DNA from: Chiridota heheva
Lineage: Eukaryota; Echinodermata; Holothuroidea; Apodida; Chiridotidae
Assembly: GCA_020152595.1 (NCBI GenBank)
Contig: JAIGNY010000077.1
Location: 663,501 to 727,500, forward strand
Reading direction: 5' to 3'
DNA length: 64,000 bases
Positions 12,301-24,210 of the stretch are shown piece by piece. Under the pieces are notes generated by a model. It did not search any database. It was not told the origin of the DNA and saw only the letters and a list, made by a program, of their open reading frames with translations. Numbering within the stretch: position 1 is the stretch's first letter; each line of letters starts with the position of its first letter. The translations under genes and the position numbers were made by a program.

Positions 12301-13898
12301 GAGCTGAGCCAAGACTGACATACTTACTGGAGCACAGAAGGGGGCTGAGCCAAGACTGACATACTCACTAGAACACATAAGGGAGCTGAGTCAAGACTGA
12401 CATACTCACTAGAACACAGAAGGGGGCTGAGCCGAGACTGACATACTCACTGGAACACAGAAGGGGGCTGAGCCAAGACTGACATACTTACTGGAACACA
12501 TAAGGGAGCTGAGTCAAGACTGACATACTCACTGGATCACAGAATGGGGCTGAGCCAAGCCTGACATACTCACTGGAACACAGAAGGGAGCTGAGCCAAG
12601 ACTGACATACTTACTGGAACACAGAAGGGAGCTGAGCCGAGACTGACATACTTACTGGAGCACAGAAGGGGGCTGAGCTAAGACTGACATACTCACTGGA
12701 TCACAGAATGGGGCTGAGCCAAGACTGACATACTTACTGGAACACAGAAGGGGGCTGAGCCAAGACTGACATACTCACTGGAACACAGAAGGGAGCTGAG
12801 CCAAGATTGACATACTTACTGGAGCACAGAAGGGGGCTGAGCTAAGACTGACATACTCACTAGAACACAAAAGGGGGCTGAGCCGAGACTGACATACTCA
12901 CTGGAACACAGAAGGGGGCTGAGCCAAGACTGATATACTCACTGGAACACAGAAGGGGGCTGAGCCAAAACTGACATACTCACTGGAACACAGAAGGGGG
13001 CTGACTGACATACTTACTGGAACACAGAAGGGGGCTGAGCCAAGACTGACATACTCACTGGAACACAGAAGGGAGCTGAGCCGAGACTGACATACTCACT
13101 GGAACACAGAAGGGGGCTGAGCCAAGACTGATATACTCACTGGAACAAAAAGGGGACTGAGCCAAGACTGACATACTCACTGGAGCACAGAAGGGGGCTG
13201 AGCCAAGACTGACATACTTACTGGAACACAGAAGGGGGCTGAGCCGAGACTGACATATTCACTGGAACACAAAAGGGGGCTGAGCCGAGACTGACATACT
13301 CACTGGAACACAAAAAGGGGCTGAGCCGAGACTGACATACTTACTGGAACACAGAAGGGGGCTGAGCCAAGACTGACATACTTACTGGAACACAGAAGGG
13401 GGCTGAGCCGAGACTGACATATTCACTGGAACACAAAAGGGGGCTGAGCCGAGACTGACATACTCACTGGAACACAAAAGGGGACTGAGCCAAGACTGAC
13501 ATACTCACTGGAACACAGAAGGGGGCTGAGCTAAGACTGACATACTCACTAGAACACATAAGGGAGCTGAGCTAAGACTGACATACTCACTGGAACACAG
13601 AAGGGGGCTGAGCCAAGACTGACATACTCACTGGAACACAGAAGGGAGCTGAGCCAAGACTGACATACTTACTGGAGCACAGAAGGGGGCTGAGCCGAGA
13701 CTGACATACTCACTGGAACACAGAAGGGGGCTGAGCCAAGACTGACATACTCACTGGAACACAGAAGGGGGCTGAGCCAAGACTGACATACTCACTGGAA
13801 CACAGAAGGGAGCTGAGCCGAGACTGACATACTCACTGGAACACAGAAGGGGGCTGAGCCAAGACTGATATACTCACTGGAACACATAAGGGGGCTGA
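9308..13898 (+). repeat. 41-bp tandem array, about 112 copies (4.6 kb)
   Basis: Unit GAGCTGAGCCAAGACTGACA, TACTCACTGGAACACAGAAGG. Variants fall into classes (GGGAGCTGAG/GGGGGCTGAG, CCAAG/CTAAG, CTCACT/CTTACT, GAACACA/GATCACA) and short copies of about 31 bp lack the AGCCAAG part. Runs of variant classes recur, for example around 11050-11250 and 11690-11890, which points to block duplication. The array sits inside the element's gene, between the DGNF segment and the NLLSRFL segment. Confidence 0.93.
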
Positions 13899-15582
13899 AT
13901 TGCACGAGTGCTTCCCAAACAAGAACGCCTTTCTTAAGAAGGAAAGGAAAGTCTATGGGATAGAATGACAAAAGCCAAACTCAAAACATTAATCATATGG
14001 ATGCCGAAAACAACTCTTTGGGTTTGCAGAAAAAGTGATCAAGTTAAGGGAAGTAAGAATCTTTTGTCAAGGTTTCTTATCATTCAGAGTAGCAGGCCAG
14101 AACTTAGGCTAAGAAAAACAATTAAACACTACGAGGTTTCGCTTGTTCCTCGCTTTCTGTTTACTACTAATCGTACCTTATTAATACCAAGAACCAAATC
14201 AAAAATAATAAAAGAGCTAAAGACACAGATGAAAGAGTACAAACCAGATGAGAATACCCCAACATTGCCATTGAAAAGGTAGCAATAATTGATGCCATGT
14301 CCGAGGTGCAAGCATTCAATATTGAACCAGGTATGAAGGTATTTGATGATTTGACCAACACATTTGTCTCTAGGATAGAGAGAAAGATTGAACATTGCCC
14401 AGAAGGAAGAGTAGTGTTTGATAGATATGATGTTGAAGATTCACTAAATTGCAAAACAAGATTATAGAGAACAACACAAACACCAATTAAATACAACATC
14501 CACAAGGATATGGCAGTAAACCATGTGTCTATGAAAGATATATCATCTTGTAGCAAAAACAAGTCATCCCTGACACATCAATTCAGAGAAGCATTAATTA
14601 AGAAATACAATGGTAGTCCAAAGAAGGTTGTCATGGTTAAGGGTACTGAGACTAAGGTCAACAAGGACTTCTAATTGTCTGAAGATCTTAAAGAACATGA
14701 CTTCAAAGAGGCAGACACAGTCATGCCACACCATGTTATAGACTGCCTCCGTGACACAACACTGAACAAGGTTACTGTCTATTCGCCAGATACAGATGTG
14801 CTTATCTTATTGAGTGACTTACTTGCAAACGGAGGAGCAGGAGCATTTACTGTAGTAAAGTTTATTAAGAATACCACTAACTTAAATGTCACAGACATTG
14901 TCAGTGCCATTGACAAAGCAAAATGCCAAGGTCTTGATGGTATACCCAACCTCTCTGGTGCTGATTGTGGTGGCAAATTTGTTGATATCGGAAAGAAAAT
15001 GTGGATACAGATATATCTCGTATTACCTCACAACGACCATGCACTACGATTATTTAGCAACCTTGGGACCAGTACAACACAAATGAAGTTGTAGATGGTA
15101 ACTTGCCCGGCAAATTGAAATTGGTGGAAAAGTTTCTATGCTCTCTACATATGAAAGGTGCAAGTGATATCCCAGATACTAGTAGGGAACTCTTCAGGTC
15201 AACGAACCATGAAGGAGAACACTTGCTACCTACGATGGCTGCACAACTGCCTCATATCCGAAGGATCAATTACATCTGTGCCTGTGACAAGTCATACACA
15301 TCAGCTAAGCAAGACCTTCCGTCAAGAGATAATCTTTGATGGGACAAAATCGATGGATCATTCCAGCCAAGAACATATTTGAATCTTCCGGCACCCAAAG
15401 CAGTCATGGAGCTGGTAAAATGTGGGTGCCAAAAAAATGTCCAAAAAAGTTGTTCCTGTAAGAAGAAGAATCTGGTATGTACGCCTCTGTGCAAGTGCAT
15501 CAACTGTGAAAACTGTGAAGACTACAGCATACTAGATGAAATAAATGAATGTGACCTAAAAGATACAGACGTTATGGCTTAG
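13899..15582 (+). pseudogene. C-terminal half of the element's gene: FEN/XPG-like nuclease motifs plus CXC domain
   Basis: Frames in order: 13965-14282 reads ...NLLSRFLII...SRPEL...; from 14279 VAIIDAMSEV, at about 14405 GRVVFDRYD; then after a TAG (14464) and a TAA (14672), EADT (14711), VYSPDTDVLILL (14778), LSGADCGGKF...DIGKKMW (14950-15005); then in another frame EKFLCSLHMKGAS (15127) and finally MELVKCGCQ...CSCKKKNLVCTPLCKC (15406-15500) to a TAG at 15580. The CXC part has the spacing of tesmin/TSO1-like zinc-binding domains. The acidic motifs match in order the catalytic ones of FEN1/XPG nucleases (VFDG, EAEA, EDxD, GSDY then GIGPK). Nuclease assignment is my inference from motif order; the family itself I know only as uncharacterised repeats. 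Two stops and at least two frameshifts make this copy dead. Confidence 0.65.
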
Positions 15583-15624
15583 ACACTACTATATGGTAAG
15601 TAGCAACATGCATACTATAATAAG

Positions 15625-16050
15625 TATATATATGTACTGTGGCTGAAATGAATATAATAATTAACAGCATTGAAAAGTGTCATTGTTAAAAACATAAGAC
15701 TAAACTAATAATCATAATCTGCTGTTGACATGACATTTAGAGCAATTTATAAAACAGATTTTGATTAAAAAATGGCGGCATCTTGAAATTCAACATGGCC
15801 GCCATTCATGTTTGACAGCAATATTACCAATGGGTTAGTTGGTATTGAAAACATAAGGTTAGCCACTAAGATCATGCCTATAGCTGCTTTAATAAGAGAG
15901 TCATGTTCATTTTTCGATGAAAAGTAATGGCCATTTAAAATTCAAGAAGGCTGCCATGACAATTTTGGAAAAAATGGAACCCTCATTTTTGGAATCTGCC
16001 ATACACGAAATGACAAGAAAATGCAATAAAATAGTACGCAAGCCTACCTC
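15625..16050. repeat. Right terminal inverted repeat of the 14.9-kb element
   Basis: Inverted copy of 1188-1614, of equal length, with substitutions and few gaps. It includes AAAATGGCGGCATCTTG and ATGGCCGCCATTC blocks. It begins about 40 bp after the stop of the CXC reading frame. Confidence 0.75.
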
Positions 16051-17789
<1,739 letters not shown>

Positions 17790-18201
17790 TTATTCTTTGA
17801 AGGCAAACAGAGAGCTAAAGAGAGCTTGTCTTTTACTGCATCTCTAACTGCAGATGTAGGTAGTGTATGCCGTTTTGGTATTCTACATCCTTTTCTCAAC
17901 AACTAAGGTTATAGGTATGTCCATGGCCCTAGCATGAAATTCTGAGTAAAAAATCTTTACTTGTTTTTTTAAAACGGCTGTCAAAGCTTCAAGATTTTTT
18001 GGTGCATGCAAAATTTGTGACGTATGAAGGGGTTGACACCTCTAAAATTTTGTGCAATCCTTTTGTGTACCTTAGTATTTCTTTCCTTTATTTTAGTTTG
18101 TTTGTTGCGGTTCAAGGGCACTGGACAGTCATAGTCAATTGTGCCACAAGGGTATTTAAAATCATGGTACTAGAAATAAATTACAGTAGAGAATAGGGTT
18201 T

Positions 18202-19293
18202 CTTAGAAGGGGAAAGGGGAGGGTTGAGAGGAGGAGAAAGGAATGATAAGGAGAGGAATATGGGAGGGAGGAGAAGAATATGGGTGGGGGGGAGGAAAAT
18301 GAGGGAGGGGAGAAAGATGTGAGGAGGGGAGGAAGATGAGAGGGGGGGAGAAAGATGAGAGAAAAGGGAGGAATATGGGAGGGAGGAGAGGAATATGGAA
18401 GGGAGGGGAGGAAGATGAGAGGGAAGGGAGGAAGATGAGATGGAAGGAAGGAATATGGGAGGAAGGGAGGAATATGGGAGGAAGGAAGGAATATGGGAGG
18501 AAGGGAGGAATGTGGGAGGAAGGGAGGGAAGGAAGGAGTATGGGAGGAAAGGGAGGAATGTGGGAGGAAGGGAGGAATGGGGAGGAAAGGGAGGGAAGGA
18601 AGGAGTATGGGAGGGAAGGGAGGAATATGGGAGGGAAGGGAGGAATATGGGAGGGAAGGGAGGAATATGGGAGGGAAGGGAGGAATATGGGGAGGAGATG
18701 CAGTGAGAGGGAGGAAAGGAAGATGAGGAGGGGAGGAAGATAATATGAGAGGGAAGGGAGGAAGATGAGAGGGAGGGGGAGGAAGATGAGAGGGAAGGGA
18801 GGAAGATGAGAGGAAGGGGAGGAAGATGAGGGGAGGGGAGGAAGATGAGAGGGAGGGGAGGAAGATGAGAGGGAGGGGAGGAAGATGAGAGGGAGGGGAG
18901 AAAGATGAGGGAGGGAGGAGAAATAAGGGGAGGAAGGGAAGGGAGATGAGAATCCAGAAAGGAACATGAGAGGGAGGAGAGGAAGATGAGAGGAAGGGAG
19001 GGAAGATGAGAGGGAAGGGAGGAAGATGAGAGGGAAGGGAGGAATATGGGAGGGAAGGGAGGAATATTGGAGGGAGAAAAAGAATATGAGAGGAAAGCGA
19101 GGAAGATGAGAGGGAGGGGAGGAAGATGAGAGGGAGGGAAGGAAGATGAGAGGGAGGAGAGGAAGATGAGGGGAGGAATATGGGAGGGAGGAGAGGAATA
19201 TGGGAGAGAGGGGAGGAAGATGGGAGGGAGGAAGATGGGAGGGAGGGAGGAAGATGAGAGGAAGCAGAGGAATATGAGAGAGAGGAGAGGATG
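18202..19293 (+). repeat. 1.1-kb purine-rich tract (GGGAGGAAGATGA-type repeats)
   Basis: The plus strand is almost only G and A, with T mainly in ATGAG and ATATGG words; units such as GGGAGGAAGATGAGA and GGGAGGAATATGGGA repeat with variable spacing. Since C1orf50 is on the minus strand, its pre-mRNA would contain a long pyrimidine-rich stretch in this intron. A 396-codon minus frame rich in Ser, Pro and Leu is a by-product. Confidence 0.9.
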
Positions 19294-19965
19294 GCGGTAA
19301 GAATGATAATTATTATTTCAGTCTTTGAAAATAATGAGAATATCTTCTCCACTTAGGTGTTGATTGGAGGTATTTCTATGTTTCTTAACTTTTTGTCAGA
19401 ACCACCTCCCCTTAAAGCAACTAACCTCACTGCGCTAGTTGATTCACAGCTTTTTCAACCAATCCTGCCCAAATTTGCCTACCAACAAAATCTGTGTAAC
19501 TAAGTGGGCAAAAATCTATACGGTACTGGTACAGTACAGCTAGCAAGCAGCACACCTCAAGCAGTCAATGCAATATACTGCACAAAACAAATTTCTGCAC
19601 ACACAGATTGAGTGACGACTAGATAGTAAACACAATTTGCACCTACGGGCCCGCTACAGGCTTTAAAAATCCAATTCCAATTACCCAGAACGATTATTAG
19701 CAAAGGCAATTTCGTTTATTTCTTCTGCTAAAAACTGTAAAGATCTGGAGAAATGCCATAAATGAATCAAAACTTGCAGAAGGACCATGAACATCTAAAT
19801 GTCAACACATTAGAGTCAGACAGGTTTGATTACCTAGTTACTGCATTGCTATGGTGGGTGTGACTTATTTCCTAACCCATAGAGGTCAATTACCTAAACC
19901 TGGGGTCAGACTGTCAGGGTGGTCATAGATTAAAGCAAGGCTTTAATATACCATCTCTTGATTAC
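19294..19965. other. C1orf50 intron, unassigned
   Basis: AT-rich unique sequence; no exon, array or inverted repeat noticed. The segment 17736-18201 on the other side of the purine tract is likewise unremarkable. Confidence 0.5.
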
Positions 19966-20081
19966 CTTTTGTACAAGTTCAGCAAGTTCAACCAGGTCCA
20001 TTGGGTCGCCCATCTTGTTGGTCCGGTCAGAGTTGACCAACTGGACCCCTGTGGGGTTTCTTTCCACCTCGACTAAGGCAA
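19966..20081 (-). CDS. C1orf50: C1orf50 orthologue, internal coding exon (N-terminal part)
   Basis: This 116-nt exon encodes 38 residues ending ...[15 protein letters not shown]. It starts after the acceptor TTTTTCTTGTCTAG and ends at the donor CAAAAG|GTAATC. Two bases are left over at the 5' side, so the upstream intron is phase 1; the downstream intron is phase 0. The segment matches human C1orf50 as I remember it (ALVEL...; GDPLDLVALAEQVQK), and the next exon continues directly with ADEF, as in that protein. C1orf50 (DUF2452) is a short conserved animal protein of about 200 residues with no established biochemical activity that I can state. The exon carrying the start codon is not visible with confidence; it lies at higher coordinates or outside the window. 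The identity is seen at sequence level; the function is unknown. Confidence 0.9.
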
Positions 20082-21254
20082 CTAGACAAGAAAAAGATAA
20101 CAACATTTGAAACAATACAAATCAAGCAATGTTGTTATCAACGTACAAATTGTAAACAGCGGCGTGGCCAGGGTACGATTACTTCACTTCCTGCTCAGTC
20201 CTTCAGTTCTATGCAGTCACAAAGAATATAATTAATGCTTAAACACATCCAGAAGTTTTATATCAGCAGTACTTCATATTATATTACATTGCAAACAACG
20301 GTCCAGAACCCTAGCTTTGCTGTTTCACAGGGAGAGCCCGCCCCTCCCATCCATGGGTCTGCCCCGCCCTTCCATGGGTCCACCCTACCCCTGGTGGTCC
20401 GCCTTGCCCCTCATGATAATTTTTATTTATTTATTTATTTATTATTATTTTATTTTTTTAAATGTTTTTTTTTTAACTTAATGATCTTAATTAGCCTCAT
20501 AAATGAAATACCTTACATTTATACAGAACACAGAATGATAGCATAGTAGGCAATTGTCCTGTTTGGCTAATGACTGGTCCTTATCATTCACAATAGCTTC
20601 ATTCTGAGATGCATGATTGTAGCTAAAATCCCAGAGCTTCTTCACCAAGGGATTGAGCCTTAAGGGGGCCCGTGACTCCAAACCCAAAATATGCAGTGCT
20701 TCACGCGCGCATTAATGTGCCCCTTAACAGACTAGCACCCTGCCCCTTTTTAAATCAAGCTATGAGTCTGCAAGCTGATAACTCACATGCCATAAATAAT
20801 CTTTCTTCTGACACAATCTGTTCACCTATTCCTATAATGGTATTGCCCAACACATATTGTAAATTGGACTTCAAATAGAATCACAAATGTTAATATTTTA
20901 ATGTTTTTACTTCTGATTCCTACTTTCAAAAAAATAATCATACAGTATTTAATTTCTTATTTTTCAAAACATATCAAAAACATTAATTGGTTTACAAGAC
21001 ATTTGCAAGTATTCTCAAATTTGCAAGTCAGTGTATCAAAGATGGCTGATTTTCAGCATGTACTCAGCTATACTAGACCTGCTGTGTGTCCTGAGGGCCA
21101 TGACAGAAAACCAAATATTACTATTGCTGATGGTAAAATGCCTTGTTTCTAATTAATATGGATACCTAATGATTGGTCTTTAATACTGTAAGTGTCCGAG
21201 TCATTACTTTAAACCATTCACAATACTAGCCACAATTTCCAGCGTTAGCATATC
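20082..21254. other. Sequence upstream of the second visible C1orf50 exon boundary
   Basis: Contains GC-rich CCATGGGTCT/CCATGGGTCC words near 20335-20400 followed by an (ATTT)n-like run at 20420-20460. No first exon recognised. Confidence 0.4.
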
Positions 21255-21587
21255 AATTGGTGTCCTTTATGCATTGCATACATTGAACCTCCATTGGTGT
21301 CCTTTATGCATAGCACACATTGAACCTCCATTGGTGTCCTTTATGCATAGCATACATTGAACCTCCATTGGTGTCCTTTATGCATAGCATACATTGAACC
21401 TCTATTGGTGTCCTTTATACATAGCATACATTGAACCTCCATTGGTGTCCTTTATGCATAGCATACATTGAACCTCCATTGGTGTCCTTTACACATAGCA
21501 TACATTGAACCTCCATTGGTGTCCTTTATGCATAGCATACATTGAACCTCCATTGGTGTCCTTTATGCATAGCATACATTGAACCTC
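21255..21587 (+). repeat. 37-bp tandem array, 9 copies
   Basis: Unit CATTGGTGTCCTTTATGCAT, AGCATACATTGAACCTC; copies are nearly identical (GCATTGCATA in the first, ACACATAGC in one). The length is exactly 9 x 37. Confidence 0.93.
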
Positions 21588-22079
21588 AACGAACTGACAA
21601 CTCTAGGGTCAACAACACAATCATCTATGCAATTACAAAGAGTGGTATAACAAATAGGAGTGATTTCAGTCCATGACAGTGAAAGATAAAAGATACATGA
21701 CAATGACACCAGGCCGAGTAGCCCTTGCTAAAATCCATGAAATTTCTTGGCATCTCTATAAAAGTTCAACTGTTCAGAGTTGGATTTTGAGGCTCATAGG
21801 CATAGGAAGTGGGGGTGAAGGGATGCAACCACCCCTACTCCCCTCCCCTTCCTCCCCAAAAATGGTATAGTTTTAGCAGACTTTGGACAAAAACGTATTT
21901 ATAGTCTTGTATACAGTATAAATGCAGTTTCTTTTTAGAGATGTGCACAGGATCCCCTGGGTTCTGGGTGTTGAAGAAGGGGAACGGGTTATATGGCTCT
22001 ATGTTTGTCAGCTAGGCTACTAAAAGGTATGCAAATTTGACCACCTTAATTCTTAACCCCCCACTTTGTACCCTCTCCA

Positions 22080-22205
22080 CTTTTTTACCCACTCCCCACT
22101 TTTTTACCCTTCCTACTTTTTTACCCTCTCCTTACTTTTTTACCCTCTCCTTACTTTTTTACCCTCTCCTTACTTTTTTACCCTCTCCTTACTTTTTTAC
22201 CCTCC
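22080..22205 (+). repeat. 19-bp tandem array
   Basis: TTACTTTTTTACCCTCTCC repeated about six times, first copies more diverged. Flanks 21588-22079 contain a C-rich stretch (21820-21860) but no gene. Confidence 0.85.
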
Positions 22206-22974
22206 CGCATTTCTCTCTAACCCTTCTCTTTAAATCCTTCTGCCAAGATTATCAGCTAGGCTACTGAATTGTATGCAATTTTGACTCCTTCATTTTCAAC
22301 CCCACTTCTTTACCCCCCCTCTCTTACTTATTTTACCTGGCGACACCGCTGCTAATGTGCTACAAATAAGCAAGATCAAGAGATTTGATTATTTCCTTTT
22401 CATACCTGCAAAACTTCAAACAGAGTAAAAACTGTATAGGTCAGTGCATTTACACATCTTATCTACTGTACTGTATGTTACATGGTTTGGTTTGTTGAAG
22501 TTTAACAGCACTGTGAGTCAGAGTCAAAGGTGCCAAGAGGTTGTTAATAAATAATGGTGTAAAATAGTGAGGAGATGGAAGGTTTGTAAGGGGAAAAAAA
22601 GGAAAAAGCTGAATGTGGGAGAGGTGAAAAGAAAGGGGTGTGTAAGGTTAGGTGTAGGAGGGGTGTGTTACATAAACACAATCTGCAAGCTCTCCCTTGT
22701 CAATCAATAAAAAAAAAAATATGTAATCTATATAGTTATGGTTAAGGTTGAAGTATATAATTCCACTTTTTTCAATATATACTGTACATGCATACATACA
22801 GAGAACATGTCCAAAGACGACCATTGATATGGTGGAGAACTAACTAAAGCCTGGGCTTTTACAAAGCAGCCCCTCTATAATTTACAAACAAATCATGAAA
22901 TTATTATGAGCAGAGGAAAACATACAAAAACTTGAATTATAGAAGAAAAAAGATAGCATGCCTTCCCCCACAAC
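22206..22974. other. Unassigned; includes a LINE 3' UTR-like fragment
   Basis: About 22830-22960 (ATGGTGGAGAACTAACTAAA, GCCTGGGCTTTTACAAAGCAGCCCC..ATAGAAG) resembles 28705-28830, which lies just beyond the 3' end of the minus-strand LINE at 28975. It may be a 5'-truncated copy of that LINE tail. Nothing else seen. Confidence 0.35.
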
Positions 22975-23107
22975 CCCATAACCACCCACACACCCCTAAC
23001 CACCCACACCCCCTAACCACCCATACACCCCTAATCACCCACACTAACCATCCACCCCAACCACCCACACCCCCTAACCACCCACACCCCCTTAACCACC
23101 CACACCC
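22975..23107 (+). repeat. C-rich short tandem array
   Basis: ACCACCCACACCCCCTA-type units of about 17 bp, imperfect. Confidence 0.85.
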
Positions 23108-23237
23108 ATTTGATAGTACAGAATATACATTGTAATTCAAGGTCAAAAGATTTTGTTTTCGAAAAGGATGAAATTGACTTTGCCCAGGTGAACGGTGGCA
23201 TATTCAAACATTGCTGTATTTGGCAGTCACGCTTTCC

Positions 23238-23475
23238 AGTTGTATTCACTTGGTTCATGCCACATCACATCCAAAGATAATGTTATTTGCTGGAGTGAAA
23301 ACAAACCTCTGCGCGATACACGTAGGCAAGTCCGTATTCATTTACTGTTGTTTACTGTGTGGCATGTAAACAAACAGCTGATCGCTTTGTTTTCACTCCA
23401 ATGCGGGGTGAATGCGCGCAGTTGCTATGCGGTCTGATGACCTCAGGTCACATTTCCAACCAAGTGAATATTGTG
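23238..23475. mobile_element. Small inverted-repeat (MITE-like) element
   Basis: TATTCACTTGGTT (23242) is the exact complement of AACCAAGTGAATA (23458), and further in, TGGAGTGAAAACAAA (23292) is the exact complement of TTTGTTTTCACTCCA (23385). The arms are interrupted but colinear, so the whole can fold back. It holds several CpG-containing words. No TSD identified. Confidence 0.55.
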
Positions 23476-23524
23476 CACAGGGCCTCACCAGCAAGTTTTA
23501 GTGGTTGGTATTTACAGGATGAAG

Positions 23525-23740
23525 GGAAGAGTGGCTCAGTGGTTGGGAGTCTGGGTTCAAGAAAAACTGGGTTCGATTCCCAGCCAAGCAGCTGTGTTGT
23601 GTCCTTGGGCAAGGCACTTGATCCTGGTTGCCTCAGTTCCACTCATGCTGTGAAAGTAAGTATGGTACCAGAATTGCTGAAGAGTTAAACCGCGATTGAC
23701 TGGTGTCCTGTCCAGGGGAGTCATACATGAGCAGAGCCAG
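23525..23740 (+). mobile_element. tRNA-derived SINE
   Basis: GTGGCTCAGTGG (23531-23542) fits a pol III A box and GGGTTCGATTCC (23569-23580) a B box, at normal tRNA spacing. The following TGTGTCCTTGGGCAAGGCAC region (23597) is a conserved SINE body I recall from many marine animals, followed by a non-tRNA tail. It lies directly beside the MITE-like element. The anticodon arm does not fold as a functional tRNA by eye. The SINE superfamily of the body is not determined. Confidence 0.7.
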
Positions 23741-23934
23741 GTAAAAATTTCAGGGGGCCAAGCCAAACCTAACCAGAGATGATGTTTGATAACATGTTTT
23801 ATTGGCAGTTTTGTCATCATCAATAAAACATACGTGGGGCAAATGGTTGAGTGAGAAAGGACAGAAGTGTAGCCCCTAAGAGGAGTTCACCTACTAGGTT
23901 ACATGTAATCTTTTATGTTGTGAGGTAAAGTTTT

Positions 23935-24210
23935 AAAAATTATTAACATAATATTGAAAAAAAGTGGTAAAATGGAAGGAAAATTTGGTAAAATTAAAAG
24001 AAAATTTGAGGAAAACTTCCTGAAAACATTGAAGATTTCTTGATTAGGTCAAAAAAGAAAATTTTCAGTAAAACTTAAAAACTTTTCCAAAAATTGAGAA
24101 AAATATCCCAGCAAAAGATAGTGAAGAAATTTCACAAAAATCGAAGACAATTTCCCACTAATGAAGGCAATATCCCAGAAATAAAGGAATTTTCCTGAAT
24201 ATTGAAGATT
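23935..24210 (+). repeat. Degenerate GAAATTT..AAAATTGAAG repeat, locus 1
   Basis: Words such as GGAAAATTTGGTAAAATTAA, GAAGAAATTTCACAAAAATC and GAAGATTTCCTGA recur about every 20 bp with heavy divergence. The same word set occurs near 52254-52385, 53755-53990 (reverse) and 55075-55615. A looser patch (GAAGATTTTTGATCCAAAAT) is at 24480-24640. Confidence 0.6.

Larger units (their letters stand above)
1188..16050 (+). mobile_element. About 14.9-kb element with long terminal inverted repeats, inside a C1orf50 intron
   Basis: The ends (1188-1614 and 15625-16050) are inverted copies of each other, about 426 bp and roughly three-quarters identical by eye, each containing blocks of the form AAAATGGC(G/C)GCCAT. 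The interior, on the plus strand, carries a decayed gene with nuclease-like motifs and a CXC domain (about 7300-15582), broken up by four tandem arrays. A second, inverted fragment of the same gene (5437-5637 against 14032-14279) sits in the left half, so the element looks like a fold-back of two copies or a rearranged insertion. I could not find a target-site duplication. Size and long TIRs recall Polinton/Maverick elements, but none of their hallmark genes (polymerase B, integrase, ATPase) is visible, so I do not assign it to that group. Confidence 0.7.

Noticed and set aside
9308-13898. Possible CRISPR-like array
   Set aside because: Repeats are contiguous and lack unique spacers; host is an animal.
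1188-16050. Assignment of the long-TIR element to Polinton/Maverick
   Set aside because: Size and TIR length fit, but polymerase, integrase, protease and packaging genes are absent and no AG...CT ends with 6-bp duplication could be shown.
18162-19352. 396-codon minus-strand frame rich in Ser, Pro, Leu and Phe
   Set aside because: It is the translation of a purine-rich tandem tract; no domain, no conserved start, and the tract lies inside an intron of C1orf50.
23531-23602. Functional tRNA gene
   Set aside because: A and B boxes are present, but the arms do not pair as a tRNA and a SINE body follows.
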